From contig NC_056048.1 of NCBI RefSeq assembly GCF_004379255.2, forward strand, positions 7,102,001 to 7,166,000: a DNA stretch of 64,000 nt, in the 5' to 3' direction. Below are positions 1-11,409 of the stretch, piece after piece; positions within the stretch are counted from its first letter, which is position 1; every line of letters starts with the position of its first letter. Source of the stretch: Salvia splendens. Lineage: Eukaryota; Streptophyta; Magnoliopsida; Lamiales; Lamiaceae. Position numbers and translations under genes: made by a program. The notes under the pieces were generated by a model that saw only the letters and a list, made by a program, of their open reading frames with translations, was not told the origin of the DNA and did no database searches.

Positions 1-206
1 CATTTCTTTTCGACACGAGATTAAAGAAAAATTGTTTTAAATGAGTTAAGTAAAAGGAGAATAAAGTAGAAAGGAAAAAGGTAAAGAGATAAAGAGAGAG
101 TAAAGTAAAAGAGAGTAAAATACTTTTTGCCAAAAAAGGAAATGACTCCGCTACAATGGGACAACCCAAAAAAGAATACGACTCAGCTATAAAGGGACGG
201 AGGGAG
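1..206. repeat. Stowaway-like MITE end (partial)
   Basis: The stretch ends in GGGACGGAGGGAG directly before TA, the usual end of plant Stowaway MITEs with TA target duplication. The other end lies outside the window or has decayed, so this is only a partial call. Confidence 0.45.
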
Positions 207-460
207 TATTAATTACATTACTTTTTCTCATCCTTTCTCTTACTTTACCAATTTTTCTCTTCCTCTTTGTTACTTTATCAATTTTTCTCTTCCTTCTCAT
301 TAACTTTACCAATTGTGCATTAAAACTAATATCGTTTCAAAGGTGTCTATTTTTAAAATACAGATGTAGAGTACTACCAAACAACGAACTCAAAACAAAA
401 TACTTAGTGAACATTTCAGTCACTTACAGTTCCAACTCCAAGATTAATGGAACTCAAAGT

Positions 461-951
461 CATTAAATCATCATTAAGTCACTTACAGTTAGCTAGGGGC
501 TTTAATTTCCTTCAATAGCACGGTCGGCCGAACCGCCACTCTAAGTCATTAAATCATCATTAAGTCACTTACAGTTAGTTAGGGCTTTAATTTCCTTCAA
601 TAGCACGGTCGGCCGAACCTGGCGGTTCGCCAGGTTCGTTGTGGCTCGAAGCTGACGAGGCGCTAGTTGCTCTCGGCAATTCGGTGCAAGAATCTTGGCG
701 GGTCGCCAGGTTCGTTTGTGCGAAGTTGGCGGCTCGCCAGCTCCGTTCGACATTTTCTCCCTTTTTCATCTCGAATGCTTCCTTTCGCCATTTAAGCTCA
801 TTTTCAACCTTTTTTTCTACACATTCTTCACAAAATGGTCAAAATACCAATATAATAGAGAAGTAGTTATAACCATGTCTCAAAGTACACAGTATATGAT
901 CAAAACGAAGTAAAACTACTCTTTAAAACCATGCAAAAACCGAATAAATCA
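461..951 (-). repeat. Athila A 3' LTR, left inverted copy (partial)
   Basis: Read on the minus strand, a polypurine tract of the form AAGTTTGGGGAG at about 952-966 is followed by TGATTTATTCGG, the start of an LTR. The same sequence occurs in the opposite orientation at 30385, where the tract and LTR start read AAGTTTGGGGGAGT then TGATTTACTTG. The LTR carries clusters of a CGAACCTGGCGACCCGCCA-type motif between about 610 and 760. A segment of about 75 bp is repeated at about 461-535 and 548-619. The far LTR end could not be fixed. Confidence 0.6.
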
Positions 952-2295
952 ACTCCCCAAACTTAAACAATTGCTAGTCCCCGAGTAACGAAGAAAAAGA
1001 ACTAAAATAAACTTGGATTCAAAAGGAGCATATCACTATACAAATTCCACCAAGTCAAGCCGTTGAATGCACTTTTACTACTAACGCGTATATCACCTTG
1101 GATTCATGCTTCACTCAAGATATATATGTGTATTCGTCTCACCCAAAAGTGTATAAGATATCAGGTAGTCACTCAATTCAATAAAAAATGCATGGTTTAC
1201 CATAGGCTTGCTCAATGTCTAACCTCTCATCTACTTCGTGTGACAATAAATCGAGAGTCCGAAAGGTCTTTTATATACTAGCCAATAGTATGATGGGTTA
1301 TGGTTTTGAAGTGGTTGAGAGTGCACCCAACGACAAATTCAGATAGGTTTATGATCTGCTAGACCTTGCGGTTTGGTGAATTCTCTGGACCTGTTTGATT
1401 GAAACCCCTACAACACAAAAACTCCCTCACTCCAACTCTCCCAACTCTTCTTTTCATAGTTCGACAAATCTAGAGTCTAGGATTCCTAACCCAATTGATT
1501 AGCCTGACAAAAGAAAAGGCTTAAGGCACAAACTTGTCTATCAAGGGTTTATATAATATGGTTAGTGTTTAGGTAAAAATGAGGCTAACAACGATGGCCT
1601 AACGTCTTTCCCTATCTTTAAGGTCACTATGTAGACTCAAGAAGATCAGAAACAAGTTCTATAAACACATGCACAATTGATGATAAAACACACATGAAAA
1701 AAAATATAAGCTCAAATCTCACTTGGTAAAAAGCATGAATCAAGGTAAACAAACAATTCATCACTTATGTACCCTATTACTCAAACTCTCATGTTAATGG
1801 TCAAGTGATAGCTTAAAATGGATAGTTCTTTTTTATCATAGACGACTAGCTTTCACCCCAATAACTTAAAATGGATAATTCATGGAGTTCTTAATAAAAA
1901 TAAAAACAACAAAACACAACTAAATAAACTAGAGCAAAAATAAAGTAGTAAGGACTGTACCTCAAAAGCAAATAATTCATGGAGTTCTTATTCAAAGCTA
2001 TGCAAAGAATAAGTTTGAGAGTTGGTGGAAAAGAGAGACATTGCACTACTGTGGTGGTCGTTACAACGGGTGGTTGGAGAAAAAGTTGGTGTTCCACTGG
2101 TTCATCATGCCAGTCAAATGGTCTAACTGCAATGTGCAATGTGCATATCCCGATCATGGATCGTATTCCATTGGGCAGTCTGGAACTGCTGGCACTGGTT
2201 ATGATGTTGTTGTTGCTGATGCTGATCCCAAGTCTGGTTCCACTATCCATGCCACTGATGACTGCACCCACTGAGTCTGCTGCTGGTCCCATCGC
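952..2295 (-). repeat. Athila A 3' noncoding region, left inverted copy
   Basis: Much of this stretch is the inverted counterpart of about 28990-30384. Examples are the tract at 1555-1584, mirrored at about 29221-29255, and the tract at about 1455-1525, mirrored at about 29285-29353. It contains no intact gene. On the minus strand it lies between the remnant ORF at 2296-2880 and the polypurine tract. Confidence 0.6.
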
Positions 2296-2882
2296 TCATC
2301 CATTCGATTTCCCAAGTTGGGGGGACGTATGCAGCTCCTCCAATTGCCGAGTGACAGAATCCTGAACTCTGAATCTCGGGCATCTTGATTCCTTCTTCTG
2401 CCTGATTCCTCTGTTGTTACCTATGAGAGGCTCCAAGAGGTTCAGCCATCTCATCTCTTTCCTCCTCTTCATCACCATGAACATCTATAGGCTGGTTTGA
2501 TCCAGCTTCAGCTCCCGGGTCTAGAAAGAGACCCTTTATGCTCCCACTGTCGGAGCGTGCAAAGATAGAGTTTGAGATCCCTATGTGCCACAGTCGTAGC
2601 ACAGGATTTCGGATGGCACTCGCCTTGGAGATGCCGGCTATGTAATGATCTTCCAATGTGATCAATTTTCAAAATGAATCATGGTTGAAATCCTGTCCAT
2701 CTCCATCCATAGCAGTTTTGAACACGACATAAAAATCGGCTAAAGTAAGAACTCGATTTTGATTATCTAACTGAGATTTTATTATGTCCATTACCTCATG
2801 TCGGCCAACTGTCCTCTTGGCGACCCTCAAAGAGCTCAAAAACTCCAATGTGTATCTGCGCAAGGAGGGGTAAGCTCTGAAC
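2296..2882 (-). pseudogene. ATHILA ORF-1-like remnant, left inverted copy
   Basis: On the minus strand the segment encodes RRYTLEFLSSLR, VGRHEVMD and GISKASAIRNPVLRLWH in different frames. These match the better preserved copy on the plus strand at 28000-28320. The similarity ends at 2882, where the other arm begins at about 27979. The 'KAS-IRNP--R--H' stretch is typical of the ATHILA ORF-1 family found in Athila retroelements; that assignment is from memory of the family. Frameshifts and loss of the 5' half make it non-coding. Confidence 0.6.
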
Positions 2883-2899
2883 TAGAACTAAAGGTGAGG

Positions 2900-2904
2900 T
2901 AACC
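2900..2904. repeat. Candidate target-site duplication TAACC (left)
   Basis: TAACC lies directly before the first base of the B-element LTR and occurs again at 26397-26401, directly after the last base of the B composite. Five bases is the size expected for LTR retroelements. A chance match at one fixed position is about 1 in 1,000. Confidence 0.5.
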
Positions 2905-4505
2905 TGATAAGGCTAATTTCATGCATCGGTCTAGGGGTTTTATTTCGTGAAATTACTGGGTCTAACGCATGTTTTAAGCCAGGTGTGTGAAGGTTTTCGC
3001 TAGATCCAGGAAAAGAAGAGGACGCTTGCATAGTCCTAGGAAACTGGCGAAAGAGCGGACATTATGAAAGAAATTGCTTGACGGAGGAAGCCTCGGAGTT
3101 GAAGGGTAGAATAGGGATTTCTACGAAGACTCTAGAAGGCTATGTCCGCATCTATAAAAGGAAGAAGCATGCAAGCTGGAGGGACCTTCTCGGGGGAGGC
3201 CTCACGAACAGCCTGTTGCTCAGTTCACTTTTCACATACTTGGTTCTAATTCGCGGAGGATCTCGGGTTCGCGCTGGGGTTCATATTTAGTTTTCCGATA
3301 GTGTTTGTGGGTTGTAACACCGTCCTTCTTTGTGGCGAAGAAACAATTTATTTCTATTTTTTTTGTTTCTGCTGAATTCGCCGAGCTTCGCTGTTCGAAG
3401 CTCGGTCCTCTTTTGTTTCTGGATATTTCTCTACTTTTATGCAAGTTTCGTTTTCGCTTACGTCGATCGTGATGATTTCTGTCGATTGATTGTGTTTACT
3501 TGAATTCTGGAGTTGGATTGTTGGAGTTGGTTGTTTTCGTGGTTATTTTCTGGATTATTGCAGGTTAATGGTGAGATCTGGAAGAATGGAGTTTGTTTGT
3601 GGATGAATCGGGGTTTTATTTTGCTGATGTTGTGGAGTTGTTTGTGATTGTTGGAATTTGGAGTTGATCGGAGCAGATCTGTGAGAATCGGAGTTATGGA
3701 GTTGATTTTGTTGGTTGTTGAGTTCGGATGGCTTGGATCCGGAGTGGATTAAGCGTCTGAAGTGATTCTGAGCAGGAGTGTTTTAATTTTATGCCTAGCT
3801 TACGTGTTTTCATTTCATTTCACCTAGTTTATGTAGATCTGATGTATTTCCGATTCATAGCAAGTTTCCGGCGTCCAAATCTTTATATTCTGTTTGAATC
3901 TAGGAGTGTGCTCTGTTTTCTTCATCTGCGAGTTTAGTTTAGTTGCGAAGGTGCATGTCGTAGTTAGTTGGAGCATGGGTTGGTTATCTGCAGCTTTTTA
4001 CCGTACTTGTTATTTCTGGAAATATGGTCCCCACTGTTAGTTGCTTACTGTTTAGCTAGATTAGGTAGTCGTTTACTTAGTCTAGGGAGTAATTGTGTCT
4101 TTCGGTATTGATGTCTGATTCCAGTAAGTTTTCTGTGTCCTAGGTCTAGCGTTTACATTTCTTGCCTAGATCTAGTGGTAGTTTAAATCTCAACCCCTTT
4201 GTGTGGCAGCAGCCGTTTGTTTCCACAGTCTCTTAGCACTACTTTGCGAATCCATCTCTGTGGGATCGACCCCACTTCCCTATACTAATTCATAGTATTC
4301 GGGTTGAGGGATTTATTTTTGAAGGGGAGTCGAGTGTGTCCAACGACAAAAACACTGTAGTTCTCTAGAGTTCCTGGACCCAGTGATCCAGTGGATTTAA
4401 GGAGCGTTGTGTCTGGACCGAGCTTTGCATTAATTCTCATATGTGCACACTCGCTTACTCCTGAGTCTAGTCATTCGACATTAGAGTCGAGTGAGACCCA
4501 CTTCA
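2905..4505 (+). repeat. Athila B LTR, copy 1
   Basis: The LTR runs from TGATAAGG to CACTTCA, about 1,601 bp, and is followed two bases later by a primer binding site. The second copy lies inverted at 15665-17266, about 1,602 bp, with only scattered differences seen by eye. The 5' boundary was set where the two copies start to agree and where the flanking TAACC begins. The size suits Athila-type elements, which have long LTRs. Confidence 0.8.
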
Positions 4506-4507
4506 AA

Positions 4508-4525
4508 TGGCGCCGTTGTCGGGGA
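4508..4525 (+). other. Primer binding site, tRNA-Asp type (copy 1)
   Basis: TGGCGCCGTTGTCGGGGA differs by one base from the tRNA-Asp-complementary site common in Athila/Tat elements. It starts two bases after the LTR end, which supports the LTR boundary. Confidence 0.75.
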
Positions 4526-4574
4526 TGGATGGCGTGCTTAGTGTTAGTGTTCAGAGTCTGTGGTGTAAATAGTT

Positions 4575-6140
4575 TTGATTTGTTTTCTTTCTCTTTTGTT
4601 TGCAGTTTATGAGCAGAGGCTCAAGATCTACCTACTGGAGCAACTCATCTGGGTGGAAAACGGCCAGTTTGATTGGCGGGTTAAGGATACAGTCTCTACT
4701 GTGACCACCAGATCAGGGTTCACCACGGGAGGTCCGTTTCCGAGTGAATTTACTAGCGACGAATCTTGGACGTCATCAGGACGCGAAGATCCAGAATCAC
4801 CACCCGAATCAGAAACAGAGTCAGAAACAGGGGAAGCAGAGGAAGTAGTCATGGCGCAGGTGGTAGACCCGGATCCAGAAATCGGCTCTCTCACTGCCCA
4901 TTTAGATGGAGAACCAGCTCAAGCTATAGTGATGAATCCACGCCAGAGGACTATCGAGATCAAGACAAACGTACTCGGCATCTTGCCGACGTTCTCTGGG
5001 CGTAGAAATGAGTGTCCGTATGAGTTCTTAAATGAATTCAGTAAGTTATGTGGTATTCAGAAGAGGCCGAATGATGCAACAGAGGAGGATTATCGCCTAC
5101 GAGCGATTTCGTTTACCTTGAAGGGGGAAGCTAATACGTGGCTATTGAGGTTGCCTCCGGATTCTATCCGCACGTGGAGGGACTTCAAGTTAGAATTCTT
5201 AGATTATTTCTTCCCATCCAACAAGACGAATGCACTTAAGAAAGAAATACTAGAGTGTAAGCAAGATTACGATGAATCGTTGAGTCAGTATTGGTCGAGA
5301 TTTAAGGGGTTGTTGGATGCATGCCCGAATCACCGAATGATAGAGGCAGAGACCTACTCTCTGTTTTACGAAGGAGCCACTCCCGAGTCAAAGGACTTAA
5401 TGAACTCCTCGAGTGGGGGAAATTTCACAAGAAAAAGGGGAAGTGAGGCAAGAGAGATCCTAGGGAAGTTGATTGACGCTAAGAAGGCGTACGATAACCC
5501 TAGGAATGCAGTGAGAAAAGGATCGGTGCATGCTGTGAGAGAACAAGAAGATGACAAAGTCGAAGCAAGGATTGATAGGCTCGAGAAGGCTTTTTTGAAC
5601 GCGATTGAAAAGGCGATTCCACTAGCTTCACAAGGGAAGGAGAAATCTCCTGGTCCAGGAGATAATCAAATTCAACAATATTACGGGGACCCAGGAAGGA
5701 GATTATCAGGCCCAGGTCAATGCAATTGGAAGTTGGAATCCCGATGGGAGCTGGAATCCAGGGAGACAGAGAGATGCGCCCTGGAGAAACCATCCAAATT
5801 TCAGATGGACTGACAATGAACAGAATCAGCCGGCACCGCAACAAAGTCAGCAGTTTGCACCTCAGCCCGAAAGACAAGGTAATTGGTCAGGAAGGAATCA
5901 AGAGGGGCAGGGCAACTGGATTAATCGGAACCAAGGAGACCACTCGAGCTGGGGAAATAGGAATCAGAGCAGTCAAGGGAACTCTTATGTACCCCCACAC
6001 CAAAGGAATTTTCAGAACAATTACCATGGCCAAGGAAATCAATACAATAACTCTTCAGGCGGTCAAGGAAACGCTCGTCAGAATCAAGCAAGTGGACCGA
6101 CTCTAAGTATCGGCCCAGGACCCAGTCAGCCACCGAAACT
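4575..6140 (+). pseudogene. gag: Athila B gag, copy 1 (frameshifted)
   Basis: The frame is open from 4575, with the first in-frame ATG at 4851 (MAQVVDPDPEIG). It carries the gag core: a capsid-like stretch with FSGRRNECPYEFLNEF, then WLLRLPPDSIRTWRDF and YWSRFKGLLDACPNH. After it comes an N/Q/G-rich tail with repeated GNW and NRNQ units. Compared with the inverted copy there is an extra G near 5686, which throws the frame into an early stop at 5813, and a one-base loss near 6140 that restores it. Gag would form the particle shell. In the unmutated form the frame appears to run straight on into protease and RT. Confidence 0.8.
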
Positions 6141-6158
6141 AAAAAAAGTATCGATGAT

Positions 6159-9100
6159 ATGGTGCACGACCTCGTCAGTTCTCAGCAACATATGCAAAAC
6201 AACCTGCAATCGAACAATGACGTAGTGCACAAGCTTCAAGATGCTCAACAAGAGCAGAAAGCAGCCATGGATATGCTGGCTAAGCAATTGTCCCAGATAG
6301 CTACTTCTTTGTGTGATATGAAGGGAAATGAAGGGAAGATTCCCGCCTCCGTAAGGCCACCGGACAGAGCTAATATAAGTCAGATTACCTTGAGATCCGG
6401 GAAGGGATATGATTGGCCAGTGGTAAGAACAAAGGAGGTGACAGATCCCAAGGAAGACAGGGAAGAAGAGAATACAATTCCTAGGCCAAGACACTTGGAG
6501 GGAGGAAGTCCCTTGGTCAAGGATGACCTTAAGACAGGAGATTTAGAGAAACCTTTGCCTAGATCAACTGAACCATTCTTCCTCGATCCAGAGCCGGAGT
6601 TGGAAGATGAGGCAGTGGGAAAAGAAACTGGAGAGTTATCAGCTGAAAGTTCTACCGGAGCAGGGAAGCGACTGAAACCCTTTCCGAGTCGGGGGAAGCC
6701 AAGAAACAGAAGGAAGAACCGGTAGACTTCATGGACATTTTTGGGAAGTTGGAAATCAATCTGCCATTCTTACATGCCCTGAAGATGCCAGTCTTTAGCA
6801 AGTTCATCAAGGAATTTATAGCTGGGAAGGCTAGGCCCAGTGGGAAAATTCTAATAGGCGAGAACGTCTCCGCAGTGATTCAGAAGAGGAAGATGCCTTC
6901 AAAATGCAATGACCTAGGTATGTTCACCTTGCCCATCTCTATTGGTGATGTGAGAATCGAGCACGCTATGTGTGATTTGGGTGCATCGATAAATGTGTTA
7001 CCACTTTCCATATACAAGAAATTAGTGGGGGTAGGCATGGTAGACACGAGGGTTGTGATTCAACTGGTGGACAGGTCATGCATCTATCCTGAAGGGGTGC
7101 TTGAGAATGTGATAGTCAAGGTACATGACTTCTTGTACCCTGCTGATTTCCATGTGATTAAGATGAGTGATAATGAGTCTGCAGAGTCGGGCGGAGTACT
7201 TTTAGGGAGACCCTTCCTACGTACTGCTAAGACTATCATTGATGTTTTTTATGGAACAATTTGCCTTGATTATAATGGGGAGAAATACACATTCAGCATT
7301 GATGAGGCAATGAAGAAACCTCTTGACGTTGAAAATTTGCATGCTATAGATGTTATTAACCCTTTGGTCCAAGAATACCTTGAGACGGAATTAATGCAGG
7401 AACAGATTGAGAACTCCGGGATGAGTCATGCCATTGATAGAGAAGTGGCCAGTTGGTGTCAAGCAATGAACACAAGCGAGTTATCAGATGAGGAGCTAGC
7501 TGAAGCAATTCTAAAATTCTGTGCAAATCCGGAGCTAGCTAGGTCAAGGAATACACCTTATGTGGCGAGTGTGGAAGGTTCTGCTGGGTCAAGGAAGGGA
7601 ATGTCAACGGAAGTAACAGAGAAAAATCCCTTGCCCCAGGAAAAAGATGTTCCCAAGAAAGAGTTGAAAACACTTCCATCAGGCCTAAAGTATGCTTATC
7701 TAGAGGAGAACGAAACTTTCCCTGTGATTATCAACAGCAGCTTGACCGAGGGACAAGAAGAGGGACTGCTGAAGGTAATCCGAAGAAACAAGAAGGCTAT
7801 TGGGTGGACACTCTCTAACCTGGTAGGAATTAGTCCAGATTTGTGCATGCATCACATCCGCTTGAAGGAAGGAGCAAAAGCCTGCAGAGATCCTCAACGC
7901 AAATTGAATCCTAACATGAGGGAGGAAGTGCTGAAAGAAGTATTGAAACTACTCTCCCTAGGAATCATTTATTCCATACCAGACAGTGAATGGGTGAGTC
8001 CAGTCCATATGGTACCCAAGAAGTCAGGAATACAGGTGGTCAAGAACGACAAGAATGAATTGGTGCCCACCAGACTAGTTACTGGGTGGAGGATGTGCAT
8101 CGATCATAGGAAGTTAAATGAAGCGACCAAGAAGGACCATTTCCCTCTACCTTTCATTGACCAGATGCTGGAGAGGCTAGCAGGCAAGCAATACTTCTGT
8201 TTCCTAGACGGGTATAGTGGGTATTTTCAAATCTATGTGGATCCCGAGGACTACGAGAAGACAACTTTCACGTGTCCTTTCGGCACGTACGCTTACAGGA
8301 GGATGCCGTTTGGCCTGTGCAATGCGCCAGGCACTTTTCAGCGGTGTATGATGAGTATCTTCTCGGATCTTTTGGAGGACTGCATCGAGATTTTTATGGA
8401 CGACTTCACTGTGTACGGGAATTCATTTGACTCATGTTTGGCTAGTTTGGATATAGTATTGAGAAGGTGCCAGGAAAAACATTTGGTTTTGAACTTCGAG
8501 AAATGCCACTTTATGGTCCCTGAGGGAATTGTCCTAGGACACGTAGTCTCGGAAAGAGGTATACAGGTAGACCAGACAAAGATTGAGGTGATCTCAAAAC
8601 TGCCTTACCCGACGAATCAGAAGGAGGTGAGAGGATTCCTAGAGCATGCAGGATTCTATAGGAGGTTCATAAAAGATTTCGCAAAAATTGCTCAGCCACT
8701 CACCCACTTGTTGCATAACGATGTTGATTTTGTCTTTCACGAGGAATGCAAAAAGGCTTTTCAGTTGTTAAAAGACAGGCTAGTATCTGCGCCTATTATT
8801 AGAGCGCCCGACTGGAATCTACCCTTTGAGATTATGTGTGACGCAAGCGATTATGCCGTGGGAGCGGTGCTAGGTCAAAGAGTTGATGGGAAAAGCTATG
8901 TGATCTTTTATGCTTCAAAAACGCTAAATCAAGCTCAGAGAAATTATGACACTACTGAAAAAGAAATGCTGGCGGTAGTATACTCATTTGAGAAATTTCG
9001 CCCGTACTTGCTTAGGTCGAGGGTGATAGTCTTCACCGACCACGCGGCTATAAAGTACCTGTTGGCAAAGAAAGAATCCAAGCCGAGATTAATCCGATGG

Positions 9101-9215
9101 GTGTTGCTTTTGCAGTAATTCAATTGGGAAGTCAGAGACAAAAAGGGAACAGAAAATAAAGTAGCCGACCATCTGAGCAGGATATTTCAAGGGGAGACCG
9201 AGGAAGCAATACCGG
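6159..9215 (+). pseudogene. pol: Athila B protease-RT-RNase H, copy 1
   Basis: The section begins with a Glu/Lys/Pro-rich linker. A one-base deletion in a G run near 6692 shifts the frame; the main ORF then runs from 6731. Aspartic protease is marked by CDLGASINVLPLSIY (Asp at about residue 82 of that ORF), typical of Athila. Reverse transcriptase shows HRKLNEATKKDHFPLPFID, YSGYFQI, MPFGLCNAPGTFQ and the catalytic FMDDF at about residue 556. RNase H shows [13 protein letters not shown] near residue 703 and TDHAAIKYL near 770. A TAA at 9116-9118 replaces the GAA of the other copy, and a one-base gain near 9226 follows, so no functional polyprotein can be made. Confidence 0.88.
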
Positions 9216-10119
9216 ATGCATTCCCGGGAGGAACATTTGTACTACGTAAAAAAAATTCCTCGACCTATCAGCTGGGAAGAGATTATGGTGTTAACAGGTC
9301 CAGGGGATGCTGAAAAAGGGAAATGTCATCAAAACGCTGAGCCATGGTTCGCACACCTGGCAAATTACTTAGTCACTGGAGAGGTGCCCAGTTCGCAAGT
9401 AATTTCCCGGGCCCAGAAGATGAAATTGAAAAGCGAGGCCAAGAACTATTTCTGGGATGACCCGTATTTGTGGCGAATGGGAGCCGACCAAGTAATCCGG
9501 AGGTGTATTCCGGAGTGGGAACAGAGGGATGTGCTGAATCATTGCCATGCCCTAGCTTGTGGAGGTCACTTTGGACCTAGGAAGACCGCAAGGAAGGTGT
9601 TAGATAGTGGTTTTTACTGGCCTACATTGCATAAGGATGCGTTCGAGTTTTTTCAGAATTGTGAGAGGTGTCAACAGACTGGGGGAATCTCCAGAAGAGA
9701 TGAAATGCCGCAAGTCCCGGTGATCGTTTGTGAAATTTTTGATGTTTGGGGAATGGACTTCATGGGTCCATTTCCATCTTCATACGGGAATACATACATA
9801 CTAGTGGCAGTGGATTATGTTTCGAAATGGATAGAAGCCAAGGCGACCACATCTTGCGAAGCTAAGGAGGTATCGAAGTTTCTTAGAGCTAATATCTTCA
9901 ATCGGTACGGAGTGCCCAGAGCTATAATATCTGACAATGGGACACATTTCCGCAACCGGACTATTGAAGCTTTGATGAGAAAGTATGGCGTCCACCACAG
10001 ACTGTCTACACCTTATCATCCTCAATCTAACGGCCAGGCGGAAATATCCAACAGAGAGATAAAGGCGATACTGGAAAAGACGGTTAATCCGTCTAGAAAA
10101 GACTGGAGTAAGAGGCTTG
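9216..10119 (+). pseudogene. Athila B integrase, copy 1 (C-terminus lost)
   Basis: The integrase has an HHCC zinc-binding region ([13 protein letters not shown], then CERCQQ). It has the core Asp in WGMDFMGPF, the second Asp in ISDNGTHF and the Glu in [10 protein letters not shown], so all three catalytic acids are visible. It is open from 9216 to the end of recognisable similarity at KDWSKRL (about 10119). The remaining integrase C-terminus is missing; the reading frame continues into unrelated tandem-repeat sequence and stops at 10217. The break coincides with the first inversion junction. Confidence 0.85.
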
Positions 10120-10207
10120 GAAATACTAGACTCCTATTAGAATGTTTTCATCGAAATACTAGACTCCTTAAGGAATGTTTTCATTTTTTAGAACATTCCT
10201 TAAACTT
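10120..10207. repeat. Inversion junction 1: 33-bp tandem repeat plus hairpin
   Basis: Between the two opposed pol copies lies a tandem duplication of about 33 bp (units 10120-10152 and 10153-10184, both starting GAAATACTAGACTCCT). A perfect 12-bp stem TTAAGGAATGTT (10168-10179) and AACATTCCTTAA (10192-10203) encloses a 12-base loop. Neither belongs to the retroelement arms as far as can be seen. Confidence 0.75.
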
Positions 10208-11409
10208 CCTTCAATAGTCCGGTTGCGGAAATGCGTCCCATTGTCAGATATTATAGCTCTGGGTACTCCGTACCGATTGAAGATATTAGCTCTAAGAAAC
10301 TTCGATACCTCCTTAGCTTCGCAAGATGTGGTCGCCTTGGCTTCTATCCATTTCGAAACATAATCCACTGCCACTAATATGTATGTATTCCCGTATGAAG
10401 ATGGAAATGGACCCATGAAGTCCATTCCCCAAACATCGAAAATTTCACAAACGATCACCGGGACTTGCGGCATTTCATCTCTTCTGGAGATTCCCCCAGT
10501 CTGTTGACACCTCTCACAATTCTGACAAAACTCGAACGCATCCTTATGCAATGTAGGCCAGTAAAAACCACTATCTAACACCTTCCTTGCGGTCTTCCTA
10601 GGTCCAAAGTGACCTCCACAAGCTAGGGCATGGCAATGATTCAGCACATCCCTCTGTTCCCACTCCGGAATACACCTCCGGATTACTTGGTCGGCTCCCA
10701 TTCGCCACAAATACGGGTCATCCCAGAAATAGTTCTTGGCCTCGCTTTTCAATTTCATCTTCTGGGCCAGGGAAATTACTTGCGAACTGGGCACCTCTCC
10801 AGTGACTAAGTAATTTGCCAGTTGTGCGAACCATGGCTCAGCGTTTTGATGACATTTCCCTTTTTCGGCATCCCCTGGACCTGTTAACACCATAATCTCT
10901 TCCCAGCTGATAGGTCGAGGAATTTTTTTTACGTAGTACAAATGTTCCTCTGGGAATGCATCCGGTATTGCTTCCTCGGTCTCCCCTTGAAATATCCTGC
11001 TCAGATGGTCGGCTACTTTATTTTCTGTTCCCTTTTTGTCTCTGACTTCCCAATCGAATTCCTGCAAAAGCAACACCCATCGGATTAATCTCGGCTTGGA
11101 TTCTTTCTTTACCAACAGGTACTTTATAGCCGCGTGGTCGGTGAAGACTATCACCCTCGACCCAAGCAAGTACGGGCGAAATTTCTCAAATGAGTATACT
11201 ACCGCCAGCATTTCTTTTTCAGTAGTGTCATAATTTCTCTGAGCTTGATTTAGCGTTTTTGAAGCATAAAAGATCACATAGCTTTTCCCATCAACTCTTT
11301 GACCTAGCATCGCTCCCACGGCATAATCGCTTGCGTCACACATAATCTCAAAGGGTAGATTCCAGTCGGGCGCTCTAATAATAGGCGCAGATACTAGCCT
11401 GTCTTTTAA
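10205..11409 (-). pseudogene. Athila B RNase H-integrase, copy 2 (truncated)
   Basis: This is the minus-strand counterpart of the copy-1 RNase H and integrase. It has [22 protein letters not shown], the HHCC region, WGMDFMGPF and ISDNGTHF. It ends earlier than copy 1, at FRNRTIEG, so the catalytic Glu region is absent. A TAG near 11408 replaces the Leu codon of copy 1 and separates it from the reverse transcriptase part. It continues without a frameshift where copy 1 has one (near copy-1 position 9226). Confidence 0.85.

Noticed and set aside
5500..5877. Minus-strand frame opposite gag
   Set aside because: Antisense shadow of the gag coding sequence.
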